Shown here: positions 43,028 through 51,768 of the stretch, in pieces
Layout: the number at the start of each line of letters is the position of its first letter
Position numbering within the stretch: position 1 is the stretch's first letter
Assembly (NCBI RefSeq): GCF_017052585.1
Contig: NZ_JAFFHZ010000001.1
Span: 2,770,501-2,834,500 of the forward strand
Origin: Paenibacillus apiarius
Lineage (GTDB): Bacteria; Bacillota; Bacilli; Paenibacillales; Paenibacillaceae
Direction of reading: 5' to 3'
Length of the DNA: 64,000 bases
The notes under the pieces: model-generated
The model's input: only the letters and a program-made list of their open reading frames with translations
Database searches by the model: none
Told to the model about the DNA's origin: nothing
Position numbers and translations under genes: made by a program

Positions 43028-44101
43028 ATGATGAAACGGTGGCATGCAGTGAAGCGACTCCTTCCGTTGTTTGCCGGGCTCGTCTTGCTCCTAAGCGCTT
43101 GTGGTCGCGCGGATTTGTCTACTCTCAACCCGCAAGGGCCGGTTGCAGACAAGCAGTATGGTTTGATGCTGTTAGCGATTACGATTATGACGATTGTTGT
43201 CGTCGCCGTGTTTGCGATTGCGATTTATGTCGTCATTCGCTATCGCAGACGCCCAGGACAAGACGAAATACCGAAGCAAATCGAAGGAAACCACAAGCTG
43301 GAAGTGATCTGGACGGTAATTCCGATACTTCTCCTTATCATTCTGGCCGTACCGACTGTGAAATACGTTTTTGCATTTGCCGAGGACTATAGCGGCGACC
43401 CGGATGCTGTCAATGTGAAGGTAACCGGTCATCAATTCTGGTGGGAGTTCGAATATACTGACTTAGGTATTAATACGGCCCACGATCTGGTCATACCGAA
43501 AGGCAAGAAAATCGCAATCGAATTAAGAACGGCTGACGTGCTGCACTCATTCTGGATTCCCGCCATTGCCGGCAAGATGGATACCAACCCTCAAGGCAAC
43601 GTGAACAAGATGTTCATCGAGGCTTACGAAGAGGGCCTCTATCGTGGGAAATGTGCGGAATTGTGCGGACAATCGCATGCATTGATGGAGTTTAAGGTGA
43701 AGTCTGTAAGCGATGAAACGTTCAAGGCTTGGGTAGCTGAGATGAAAGCGGAACCGAAAGCGTTTGAAGGTGACCCTAAGGTTGCTGAAAGCTTCAAGCA
43801 GAACTGCTTGACTTGCCATGCCATTGACAATGCGCCAGCTCTTGGGCCGAACTTGAAGGGCTTCGGCAGCCGCGAGGCTGTTGCTGGAATCATGCTTAAT
43901 CGCGAAACGGTGGATGAACCTATTGAGCAGGCGGTAGTCGAAGAGCAGCTGCGCCAATGGATCACGGAACCGCAAAAGGTTAAGCCGGGCAATACGATGC
44001 CTGCGTTCAAAGAGCAGTTGTCTGAAGAAGAACTGGATGGCATTGTGAAGTACTTGGCGGAGTACAAGTTAGAGTCCTTGAAAGAATTCAATAAGCAATA
44101 G
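43028..44101 (+). CDS. ctaC: Cytochrome c oxidase (caa3) subunit II with fused cytochrome c
   Basis: This is the electron-entry subunit of caa3 oxidase, 357 residues, a lipoprotein (LSAC, Cys25) with two membrane helices (about 44-71 and 94-117). The CuA site is complete: His173, Cys209, Glu211, Cys213, His217, Met220. A C-terminal cytochrome c domain carries the haem motif CLTCH (260-264) and axial Met324, which identifies the caa3 type. Tandem ATGs at 43028 and 43031 follow GTGGGG. It leads the operon and receives electrons from membrane cytochrome c or the menaquinol:cytochrome c reductase. Confidence 0.97.
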   Translation: MMKRWHAVKRLLPLFAGLVLLLSACGRADLSTLNPQGPVADKQYGLMLLAITIMTIVVVAVFAIAIYVVIRYRRRPGQDEIPKQIEGNHKLEVIWTVIPILLLIILAVPTVKYVFAFAEDYSGDPDAVNVKVTGHQFWWEFEYTDLGINTAHDLVIPKGKKIAIELRTADVLHSFWIPAIAGKMDTNPQGNVNKMFIEAYEEGLYRGKCAELCGQSHALMEFKVKSVSDETFKAWVAEMKAEPKAFEGDPKVAESFKQNCLTCHAIDNAPALGPNLKGFGSREAVAGIMLNRETVDEPIEQAVVEEQLRQWITEPQKVKPGNTMPAFKEQLSEEELDGIVKYLAEYKLESLKEFNKQ

Positions 44102-44130
44102 TATAGCATCTTCTAGGGGAGGTAACGACC

Positions 44131-46014
44131 TTGGCTCACACGGTGAAGCGTCATCGCGGCTTAATGGATTGGCTGACGACGGTCGACCATAAGAAGATAG
44201 GTATTCTCTACCTTGTTGCCGGAGCATTGTTCTTCGGAATAGGCGGTATTGAGGCTATCTTAATCCGTATACAGTTGATTAAACCAATGAATGATTTCGT
44301 TGACGCCCAGACGTTCAACGAGCTGATTACGATGCACGGCACGACGATGATTTTTCTTGGCGCCATGCCGATTATTCTTGCACTAATGAATGTTATCGTT
44401 CCTCTGCAGATTGGCGCGCGCGACGTTGCGTTCCCGTTCCTGAACGCGCTGGGCTTTTGGACATTCTTCTTCGGGGGGGTGCTTCTCAACCTGAGCTGGC
44501 TTATCGGCAGCGTGCCTGATGCGGGCTGGACTTCCTATCTTCCGCTTGCGTCGGTAGATTACAGCAATTCGCACGGAGTTGACTTTTATACGATAGGGTT
44601 GCAGATATCCGGTCTCGGTACGTTGATAGGCGGCATTAACTTCCTTGCAACCATTATCAACATGCGTGCCCCAGGAATGTCCTTCATGCGCATGCCGATG
44701 TTCACTTGGGCGTCATTCATAACGTCCGCATTGATTTTGTTCGCTTTCCCTGCCGTTACGGTAGGCTTGATTCTGCTTATGTTCGATCGTCTCTTCGGGG
44801 GCAACTTCTTCTACGTGCCGAATGGCGGCAACGTGGTATTGTGGCAGCATATATTCTGGATTTTTGGCCACCCGGAAGTGTACATTCTCATTCTTCCGGC
44901 GTTCGGGATTATTTCCGACGTGGTCAGCACATTCTCGCGCAAGCGCTTGTTCGGTTACAGCTCCATGGTATTCGCGACGGTGCTAATCGGATTTTTGGGC
45001 TTCATGGTTTGGGCGCACCATATGTTTGCTGTCGGTCTTGGACCTGTGGCGAATGCGTTGTTCTCCATCGCGACGATGCTGATCGCGGTACCGACAGGGA
45101 TTAAAATATTTAACTGGCTGTTTACGATGTGGGGCGGTTCGATTCGCTTCACAGCGTCTAATATGTACGCTATCAGTTTCATTCCGACGTTCGTCATGGG
45201 GGGCGTTACCGGGGTCATGCTGGCATCCGCGCCGGCCGACTTCCAGTTCCATGACACCTATTTCGTCGTAGCGCACTTCCACTACACGATTGTAGGGGGG
45301 CTCGTGCTCGGGCTGTTCGCAGGTCTTCATTTTTGGTGGCCGAAGATGTTTGGCCGCATGCTTAACGAACCATTGGGCAAAGTAACATTCTGGTTATTCT
45401 GGATTGGATTCCAACTGACATTCTTTATCCAGCACTTCTTGGGCTTGCTTGGCATGCAGCGCCGTGTCTTCACCTACTTGCCTAACCAAGGCTTCGATAA
45501 GATGAACTTGGTCAGCACGATCGGTGCGATTATGATGGGCCTTGGTGTCATCTTGTTCTTGGTCAACGTCGTCATTACATCGATGAAGCCGAAGAACCTG
45601 GGCAACGACCCATGGGAAGACGGACGCACGTTGGAGTGGACGATTCCATCTCCGGCACCGGAATACAACTTCAAGCAGACTCCGCTTGTGCGCGGTTATG
45701 ATGCTTGGTGGAAAGAGAAGATGGAAGGCAACAAAGAAATGCCTGCCGCCGAGCCGGTAGGTCCGATTCATATGCCGTCCCCATCCATTCTGCCATTTAT
45801 AATGTCCGTCGGCTTGTTCGTCGCAGGCTTCGGCTTTATGTTCGCTAAAGATGACTTTGGCAACACGGCTTTGAACTTCTTGTTCGGCAATCATATTATC
45901 GCAGTGTTCGGCTTGCTGATTACATTCGGCTGTATGTTCCTGCGTTCGGTTAAGGATGATCACGGTTATCATATTGAACCGGAAGAGTTGGAACAGAAGG
46001 GGGTTAAAGCATGA
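44131..46014 (+). CDS. ctaD: Cytochrome c oxidase (caa3) subunit I
   Basis: This is the catalytic subunit, 627 residues with twelve core membrane helices and an extended C terminus. The haem and copper ligands are visible: TMHGTTMIF for low-spin haem a, IFGHPEVYILILPAFG with the cross-linked His-Tyr and CuB His, WAHHMFAVG for CuB, and HDTYFVVAHFHY for haem a3. The TTG start is supported by AGGGGAGGT. It overlaps ctaE by four bases. Confidence 0.97.
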   Translation: MAHTVKRHRGLMDWLTTVDHKKIGILYLVAGALFFGIGGIEAILIRIQLIKPMNDFVDAQTFNELITMHGTTMIFLGAMPIILALMNVIVPLQIGARDVAFPFLNALGFWTFFFGGVLLNLSWLIGSVPDAGWTSYLPLASVDYSNSHGVDFYTIGLQISGLGTLIGGINFLATIINMRAPGMSFMRMPMFTWASFITSALILFAFPAVTVGLILLMFDRLFGGNFFYVPNGGNVVLWQHIFWIFGHPEVYILILPAFGIISDVVSTFSRKRLFGYSSMVFATVLIGFLGFMVWAHHMFAVGLGPVANALFSIATMLIAVPTGIKIFNWLFTMWGGSIRFTASNMYAISFIPTFVMGGVTGVMLASAPADFQFHDTYFVVAHFHYTIVGGLVLGLFAGLHFWWPKMFGRMLNEPLGKVTFWLFWIGFQLTFFIQHFLGLLGMQRRVFTYLPNQGFDKMNLVSTIGAIMMGLGVILFLVNVVITSMKPKNLGNDPWEDGRTLEWTIPSPAPEYNFKQTPLVRGYDAWWKEKMEGNKEMPAAEPVGPIHMPSPSILPFIMSVGLFVAGFGFMFAKDDFGNTALNFLFGNHIIAVFGLLITFGCMFLRSVKDDHGYHIEPEELEQKGVKA

Positions 46015-46631
46015 GCGCGCCTGCACATCACGCAGATGGCCAATGGCCTCACGAACCGGAAAAAGCGACGTTAGAAGGCCGCAATAAGGTAATCGGCTTC
46101 TGGTTGTTCCTTGGCGGAGAAGCAGTGTTGTTCGGAACCTTGTTTGCGACGTTCCTTGCGCTCCGCAACCAAATCGGTGACGGACCTTCCGCGAACGAAC
46201 TGTTCAAACTGCCGATGATTGGGCTAGTTACCGCCATATTGCTAGTCAGCTCCTTGACGAGTGTGTTTGCTATCCAAGCGATGCATCGCAAGGAAGTCAA
46301 AGCAATGCTTAACTGGCTAATCGTAACCGTTATTCTTGGTTTCTGCTTTCTTGGGATGGAAATTTACGAGTTTGTTGAATATGTGCATGAAGGCCATACC
46401 TTTACGACAAGCGCCTTCAGTTCAGCTTTCTATACGTTGGTCGGGTTTCACGGAGCTCACGTGGCATTCGGTGTCGCGTGGATTTCGATTCTGATCGCGC
46501 AAGTCCGTAAAAAAGGGTTGAACCTCGTTACGGCGCCGAAGGTGTATGTCTCGGCTATTTACTGGCACTTTATCGACGTCGTATGGGTATTCATCTTTAC
46601 CGTCGTTTACTTAATGGGAAAGGTGGGCTAA
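46011..46631 (+). CDS. ctaE: Cytochrome c oxidase (caa3) subunit III
   Basis: This is a 206-residue membrane subunit with five hydrophobic segments. The family features are GFWLFLGGEAVLFGTLFATF, VGFHGAHVAFGVAW and YWHFIDVVWVFIFTVVYLM. It stabilises subunit I during turnover. ATG overlaps the ctaD stop (ATGA), and GAACAGAAGGGGG lies upstream. Confidence 0.96.
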   Translation: MSAPAHHADGQWPHEPEKATLEGRNKVIGFWLFLGGEAVLFGTLFATFLALRNQIGDGPSANELFKLPMIGLVTAILLVSSLTSVFAIQAMHRKEVKAMLNWLIVTVILGFCFLGMEIYEFVEYVHEGHTFTTSAFSSAFYTLVGFHGAHVAFGVAWISILIAQVRKKGLNLVTAPKVYVSAIYWHFIDVVWVFIFTVVYLMGKVG

Positions 46632-46635
46632 GCGA

Positions 46636-46956
46636 ATGACAGCACATGATATGGCACCGGACAACTCGAAACGCCGTCATAAGCATGAAGGTAAACAAAA
46701 GCATATTATCGCTTTTATCTTCTCCATCGTGCTGACGTTAATCGCTTTTGTAGCCGTAGGCTCGGTAGGTGAAGTGAACCCGACGTTTACGGTAATCCTG
46801 CTTCTCGTTATGGCGGTCTTGCAAGTCGTGATTCAAATGGCATATTGGATGCATATGAAAGATAAAGGTCATATGCTGCCAATTGTATTTATGATAGGCG
46901 GAGCTATCATTGCCTTTACAGCAATTGTCATGTCCGTATACTGGGTATGGTGGTAA
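46636..46956 (+). CDS. ctaF: Cytochrome c oxidase (caa3) subunit IV
   Basis: This is a 106-residue small subunit with three hydrophobic helices, matching the CtaF / CoxD family (AYWMHMKDKGHMLPIVF near the middle). It starts four bases after ctaE, with AAAGGTGGGC as ribosome site. The operon ends in a terminator after it, before ctaG. Confidence 0.94.
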   Translation: MTAHDMAPDNSKRRHKHEGKQKHIIAFIFSIVLTLIAFVAVGSVGEVNPTFTVILLLVMAVLQVVIQMAYWMHMKDKGHMLPIVFMIGGAIIAFTAIVMSVYWVWW

Positions 46957-46978
46957 GCGAAGGCAGGCATGCTGCACA

Positions 46979-47010
46979 AGAGGGGACGCATTTAGCGTCG
47001 CCTCTTTTTC
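46979..47010 (+). terminator. Rho-independent terminator after ctaF
   Basis: AGAGGGGACGC pairs with GCGTCGCCTCT (one mismatch), followed by TTTT. It separates ctaCDEF from ctaG, which may be read by partial read-through. Confidence 0.8.
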
Positions 47011-47069
47011 CATAATGGGATAAAATGTGGCGAAATGGTGGCGATAACGAGGGAAGGGAATGAACATTC

Positions 47070-47978
47070 ATGTTCGGTTTAACGAAATACTTCAGTTTGT
47101 ATGATGTGTGGAGTCCGTTGTTTCTTGTCTCTTCGGTGCTCGTCATCATTTTATATCTTGGGGTGACAGGTCCGTTTAGAGATCGCTTCGCTAACTCGGA
47201 GCCGGTATCCTTAAGGCAGAAAGTCATGTTTATCGCAGGCGTGCTGCTCTTTTATCTTGCTCAGGGCGGACCTATTAACATGATGAGTCATATGATGTTT
47301 ACGTTTCATATGCTTATGATGGCCCTGTCGTATATTATTGTGCCTCCGCTCATTCTCCTTTCCGTGCCGGGCTGGATGTGGCGTTTTCTGCTTGATCGGA
47401 AGCCTCTCAGACGATTGAAGAAGTTTACTCATCCGATATTGAGCGCTGTGCTGTTCAATGTATTGTTCTCGTTCTACCATGTGCCTGTCGTGCATGACTA
47501 TGTCATGACACACTATACGGAACATATCATTTATTATATTGTGCTGTTCATTGCGGCTGCGCTTATGTGGTGGTGGGTCGTAGCACCGGTTCCCGAATGG
47601 AACACCCTTGCCGATGTGAAAAAAATGGGCTACATTTTTCTAAACGGGCTTCTCATCACGCCGGCCTGTGCGCTCATCATCTTTGCAAGTGATCCGTTGT
47701 TCGCCACGTATGTGGACAAGGATGCATGGATTGAGGCAATGGGCTATTGCATTTCGGGCGATCCGGCCGCCATGCTGGCAGCGTTCGACGGTCCGGAGTT
47801 TTTCAACTGGTTCAATCCGCTTGAAGATCAACAGCTGGGCGGCATCCTCATGAAGCTGATTCAAGAGACGATGTACGGTTGTATACTCGGCTATGTCTTC
47901 GTTCATTGGTTCCGCAGAGAAGGCAAAGATGATGACGATTTTGTGGAATTGATGCCGGAAGGGCAGATGAACTCGTAG
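47070..47978 (+). CDS. ctaG: Cytochrome c oxidase assembly factor CtaG (caa3 type)
   Basis: This is a 302-residue integral membrane protein with seven hydrophobic segments and the caa3_CtaG signature (GGPINMMSHMMFTFHMLMMA, then FYHVPVVHDYVM). It assists copper insertion or assembly of the caa3 oxidase. The ATG is preceded by AGGGAAGGGAATG. It follows ctaF with a terminator in between, so regulation may differ in part. Confidence 0.94.
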   Translation: MFGLTKYFSLYDVWSPLFLVSSVLVIILYLGVTGPFRDRFANSEPVSLRQKVMFIAGVLLFYLAQGGPINMMSHMMFTFHMLMMALSYIIVPPLILLSVPGWMWRFLLDRKPLRRLKKFTHPILSAVLFNVLFSFYHVPVVHDYVMTHYTEHIIYYIVLFIAAALMWWWVVAPVPEWNTLADVKKMGYIFLNGLLITPACALIIFASDPLFATYVDKDAWIEAMGYCISGDPAAMLAAFDGPEFFNWFNPLEDQQLGGILMKLIQETMYGCILGYVFVHWFRREGKDDDDFVELMPEGQMNS

Positions 47979-48063
47979 AAATCCTATATAATGATAACGG
48001 AGAACAAGCGCAAAGGTTAGCATAAAGCACCTTGTTGAATGAGTTGAGGAGGGCGTTACTTTC

Positions 48064-48528
48064 GTGGATTTATATAATTTGATGCCAGCGGTAAGCACAT
48101 CGTTCATTGCCATCAGCGCGATTCTCGTTGCTATCGGTTGGGCGCTAATCATCAAAGGCAAACGGGAGCAGCATAAGAAGACGATGGTGGCGGCCGCCGT
48201 GGCGGCGCTTCTGTTCTTTATCATTTATGTATCCCGGACCATTTTTGTAGGTAATACGTCATGGGGCGGCCCGGATGATTTGAAAGTTTTTTATTTGATC
48301 TTCCTGCTATTCCATATCGTATTGGCGACGGTTGCTGCCGTATTCGGTCTCGTAACGCTGTATACCGGCTTCAAATCGCGGTTCAAAACACACCGCAAGC
48401 TGGGGAAAATCACATCTATTATTTGGTTTGCTACGGCAATTACCGGAATAACGGTATATAGCTTATTGTATTTGCTGTATCCGGGCGGCCATACCAAGCC
48501 GGTCATTGACGCGATATTTGGTCTCTAA
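48064..48528 (+). CDS. DUF420 membrane protein, probable oxidase assembly factor (CtaM-like)
   Basis: This is a 154-residue protein with four hydrophobic segments, starting at GTG 48064 behind GAGGAGGGC. The DUF420 signature is visible in WGGPDDLKVFYLIFLLFHIV and FKTHRKLGKITSIIWFATAI, with conserved histidines (FHI and THRK). A staphylococcal relative, CtaM, is needed for haem-copper oxidase function. Its place after ctaCDEFG supports an assembly role, though this is by analogy. Confidence 0.87.
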   Translation: MDLYNLMPAVSTSFIAISAILVAIGWALIIKGKREQHKKTMVAAAVAALLFFIIYVSRTIFVGNTSWGGPDDLKVFYLIFLLFHIVLATVAAVFGLVTLYTGFKSRFKTHRKLGKITSIIWFATAITGITVYSLLYLLYPGGHTKPVIDAIFGL

Positions 48529-48550
48529 CCACATAATAGGTTCTACGGAT

Positions 48551-48596
48551 AATCCGTCCTGCTGTGAGATTCGTTCACGGTGGGACGGATTTTTAT
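48551..48596 (+). terminator. Rho-independent terminator after the DUF420 gene
   Basis: AATCCGTCC pairs with GGACGGATT, with a smaller inner stem (GTGA / TCAC), followed by TTTT. Confidence 0.75.
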
Positions 48597-48618
48597 GTTC
48601 ACGTCACGTTCTATGGTG

Positions 48619-48669
48619 TTGACAATAAAACAGCAAAGTCATTATACTGTGTATAAAGATATATACAGT
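48619..48669 (+). promoter_or_regulatory. Promoter with palindromic operator of the GntR/ABC operon
   Basis: TTGACA (48619-48624) and TATACT (48643-48648) are 18 bases apart. Overlapping the -10 and start site is ACTGTGTATA-AAGA-TATATACAGT (48646-48669), a palindrome with one mismatch. Further CAGTATAC and CACAGT repeats follow at 48673-48690. The placement suits repression by the GntR protein encoded in the operon. Confidence 0.65.
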
Positions 48670-48766
48670 AAGCACAGTGAGCGCAGTATACATGACATAC
48701 AGCACAGCAAGTATGGTGAGCTGCACACATACGGAACGGAATCCGTTGCAGAAAGAGGGATGAACA

Positions 48767-49495
48767 GTGGGCAATCGATATAAACAAGCATGGGCGCTCG
48801 TCAAAAATGATCTCGTACGCTTCAAGTGGGGATTTGTTATGACGCTGCTGTTCAGTATGTATATGAGCGTTACGAGCTTGTTCATGTTGAATGGCGTATT
48901 GGGTAAAGGCGGAGAAATGTATCGATTTCTAAGCGGAACGTTGGATTTTGTCTACTTGATTACGCTGCCTAATATGGGGTTTTTCTTTTCACGCCGTTCG
49001 ATGCGTTATTTACAGGAAGATTCATATACAAAATGGATGATAAAGCTGCGCACCTTGCCGATTGACATTCATACGATCGCCTTATCTCGCATCATGATGA
49101 TGGTCGTTGCGTTTACGTTGAACATGACCCTTTTTATTTCCATTCAGGTTATTTTTAGTCCTGGATTGAGAGCGGAGCTGGGACCGGTCTCCATAATGGC
49201 TTATGCATTTATGCTTATCGCATTTTCCATGATTATCAATATGACGTTCATCATTATGGAGTTGAGCTATAGCGGAAGCAAATATTTTAAGAGTTCGTTA
49301 ATTATACTTGGATTCACTACCTTTCTAGCCATAGCCATTGCTCTCTCGGGCGGAAGCTTCGTCCTGACAATCGTGTATGTCGCCAAGTACTACTCATGGG
49401 TAAGCGGCATTCTTGCATTAGGGGTGATTACACAAGTATTGACCCTCGGTATCGTCAGGGCAAAGAATGCGATTCGCAAGCGAGATTTGGTATAG
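48767..49495 (+). CDS. Six-helix membrane protein, putative ABC-type permease
   Basis: This is a 242-residue membrane protein with about six hydrophobic segments, starting at GTG 48767 behind AGAGGG. I recognise no firm family. It opens the operon that continues with a GntR regulator and two ABC ATPases, so it may be the permease partner of the first ATPase, like membrane proteins in ytr-type operons. The N-terminal QAWALVKNDLVRFKWGF is a typical cytoplasmic helix before the first membrane segment. Confidence 0.75.
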   Translation: MGNRYKQAWALVKNDLVRFKWGFVMTLLFSMYMSVTSLFMLNGVLGKGGEMYRFLSGTLDFVYLITLPNMGFFFSRRSMRYLQEDSYTKWMIKLRTLPIDIHTIALSRIMMMVVAFTLNMTLFISIQVIFSPGLRAELGPVSIMAYAFMLIAFSMIINMTFIIMELSYSGSKYFKSSLIILGFTTFLAIAIALSGGSFVLTIVYVAKYYSWVSGILALGVITQVLTLGIVRAKNAIRKRDLV

Positions 49496-49544
49496 CGCTA
49501 TGACAATAAGCAGAAAAGCAGATCGCAGGAGGTGGTGAGAAGCG

Positions 49545-49931
49545 GTGTTTATGCCCATTCAAATTAATGATAACAGTTCGGAACCGCTGTATGCGCAAAT
49601 TACACATCAGCTTCGAGCGCTCATTTTGAGCGGCCATCTCGAAGAGGGGATGCTTCTTCCATCCATACGCGAATTCGCCAATCAGCTGCAATGCAGCGTG
49701 ATTACGGTAAGAAGAGTATATCAAGATTTGGAAAGCGAAGGGTTGCTCCGGACGAAGCAGGGGACGGGAACATTTGTCGCGGCGGTTCATGCGGAAGAGC
49801 GGACGCGTTATCGGCGGCAAGCGGTTGAGCAAGCGTTGGAAGAAGCGGTTGATGCCGCGCTGCGCGTCGATATATCGCAGGAAGAATTGGAACTGCTGCT
49901 GCAAGAAGTGATACAGCGGAAATGGCATTGA
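49545..49931 (+). CDS. GntR family regulator, YtrA subfamily
   Basis: This short GntR protein has 128 residues: an N-terminal winged helix (SEPLYAQITHQLRALILSGH, MLLPSIREFANQLQCSVITV, then QGTGTFVA) and a short helical C-terminal tail in place of a large effector domain, typical of the YtrA group. GTG 49545 follows AGGAGGTGG; an ATG two codons later is also possible. It probably represses this operon through the palindrome at 48646-48669, and is inactivated by an unknown, often cell-envelope, signal. Confidence 0.92.
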   Translation: MFMPIQINDNSSEPLYAQITHQLRALILSGHLEEGMLLPSIREFANQLQCSVITVRRVYQDLESEGLLRTKQGTGTFVAAVHAEERTRYRRQAVEQALEEAVDAALRVDISQEELELLLQEVIQRKWH

Positions 49932-49960
49932 GCCCATTCGGAGCAAGGAGGGGAATTCAA

Positions 49961-50866
49961 GTGGAGGAGAACAACGTCATTACATTGCAAAATGTCGTGA
50001 AAACGCGGGGGAATACAAAAATAGGTCCGCTTAACATTCATATACCGCAAGGCTGTGTCACGGCGGTTGTCGGCACGAACGGTTCGGGAAAGACGACGCT
50101 GCTGGGCATGTGTATGGGCATCGTTCACGCAGAGGAGGGACACATCACCATCTTTCAAGAGAAGATCCAACCGGAGCATGATGCTGTTTTAAAAGCGCGT
50201 ATCGGATTTGTCAGTGAATATCCGAATCCAGATGATAATGATTTGACGGCGGATCAGCTGGCTGCCTTTACGGCACAATGGTATCCGAAGTGGGATTGGC
50301 AATTTTATCAGCATCATATGGCGAAATACGAAATCCCGCCGAAGCAGAAACTGAGCAAGCTGTCGAAGGGGATGCGCAGGAAGCTGGACTTGATTATCGC
50401 CATGAGCCCCCAGCCTGAATTGCTGCTGCTCGACGAGCCGTCTTCCGGCTTGGATCCATTATCTTGGCGCATGATGATAGAAGATATGCACCGCTATTTG
50501 CAGGACGGGCAGCATTCGATTGTCATCGCAACGCATATTATTGAAGAAGTGAAGCGCCTTGCGGATTATATCCTGTTCATGTACAAGGGGCAGGTGCTCC
50601 AAATGGTCGAGAAGGACGCGATGTTCGACGCATGGAAAGAGTTCCTCGTTGACGGCGAAGCTGCAGATTATGACCGCATTCCCGGACTTGCGAAGGCCAT
50701 TCAGGAACACTATGGCGTACGTCTCATTGCGAATGATGCGGCTAAGCTGGAGGCTTATTTACAGGATCACGATATTCCGACGCTGCAGACAAAGGGTCTG
50801 GAGCTGGATGATATATTGGCATATTTGATTGAATTGAATGACGAAGGGAGAGCTGCAAAACGATGA
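49961..50866 (+). CDS. ABC transporter ATP-binding protein (YtrB-like)
   Basis: This 301-residue ATPase has Walker A GTNGSGKTT, signature KLSKGMRRKLD, Walker B LLLLDEPSSGLDP and the switch His in VIATHIIEEV. GTG 49961 is the likely start (AAGGAGGGG ahead); the frame overlaps the regulator gene from 49922 without support. A C-terminal domain of about 90 residues follows the ATPase core. It overlaps the next ATPase gene by four bases. Confidence 0.93.
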   Translation: MEENNVITLQNVVKTRGNTKIGPLNIHIPQGCVTAVVGTNGSGKTTLLGMCMGIVHAEEGHITIFQEKIQPEHDAVLKARIGFVSEYPNPDDNDLTADQLAAFTAQWYPKWDWQFYQHHMAKYEIPPKQKLSKLSKGMRRKLDLIIAMSPQPELLLLDEPSSGLDPLSWRMMIEDMHRYLQDGQHSIVIATHIIEEVKRLADYILFMYKGQVLQMVEKDAMFDAWKEFLVDGEAADYDRIPGLAKAIQEHYGVRLIANDAAKLEAYLQDHDIPTLQTKGLELDDILAYLIELNDEGRAAKR

Positions 50867-51768
50867 AGCCGTTACAATTACAGGAAGTCGTTAAGCAATA
50901 CGGCGACAAGACCGCCGTTAACGGTCTTAGCTTTGAAGTGGAAGAGGGTGAAATTTACGGGCTGCTCGGAGCAAACGGGGCCGGCAAGACAACGACGATG
51001 CGGATGGTGCTCGGACTCATTTATCCCGATGGAGGAACTATCCAGTATGAGGGCAAACCGTTTCATAGCGGTTTATCCCGCATCCTCGGTTATTTGCCGG
51101 AAGAACGCGGGATGTATCCGAAGATTAAGGTAAGCGAGCAGGTTACTTATTTGGCTCAACTGCGCGGCATGTCGCGCAAAGAAGCGGACAGCAATCTGAA
51201 GTATTGGCTGGAGCGATTCAACGTTCCGGAAAATTACAATAAAAAAATTGAAGAGCTCTCCAAAGGGAATCAGCAAAAAATCGGTTTTATCGCATCGATT
51301 GTTCATAAACCGAAGCTGCTCATTTTGGATGAGGCGTTCAGCGGTCTTGATCCTGTAAACGTAGAGCTGTTGAAGGAAACCGTCAAGGAGCTGCGCGATC
51401 AAGGAACGAGCATTCTGTTCTCGACGCACCGGATGGAGCATGTCGAGGAATTGTGCCGCAACCTGACCATATTGCAACAAGGAAAGGCGGTTCTGCAAGG
51501 CTCGCTGCGCGATCTGAAATCCCGTTATCCGCGTGAGCATGTCGTGCTGCGCACGAGTGGAACGGTGGAAGGTCTGCAGAGTATTGCAGGCGTAAGCGAG
51601 GTGGAGCGGACGGATGACGGCTACCGTCTCCGCATTGCCGATGAAGGGGCTGCTCAGCATATTTTGCAGAAGGCAATGGCCCAAGTGAATGTACAGCAAT
51701 TCGAGTTGAAGGAGCCGACATTGAACGAAATCTTCATTAAGGCAGTTGGGGGTGAGTCAAATGCATAA
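50863..51768 (+). CDS. ABC transporter ATP-binding protein (NatA-like)
   Basis: This is a 301-residue ATPase with Walker A GANGAGKTT, signature ELSKGNQQKIGF, Walker B LLILDEAFSGLDP and switch His in FSTHRMEHV. The long C-terminal extension and the GLLGANGAG start match NatA-type exporters that pair with a NatB permease, encoded next. ATG overlaps the previous stop, with GAAGGGAGAGC upstream. Confidence 0.93.
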   Translation: MKPLQLQEVVKQYGDKTAVNGLSFEVEEGEIYGLLGANGAGKTTTMRMVLGLIYPDGGTIQYEGKPFHSGLSRILGYLPEERGMYPKIKVSEQVTYLAQLRGMSRKEADSNLKYWLERFNVPENYNKKIEELSKGNQQKIGFIASIVHKPKLLILDEAFSGLDPVNVELLKETVKELRDQGTSILFSTHRMEHVEELCRNLTILQQGKAVLQGSLRDLKSRYPREHVVLRTSGTVEGLQSIAGVSEVERTDDGYRLRIADEGAAQHILQKAMAQVNVQQFELKEPTLNEIFIKAVGGESNA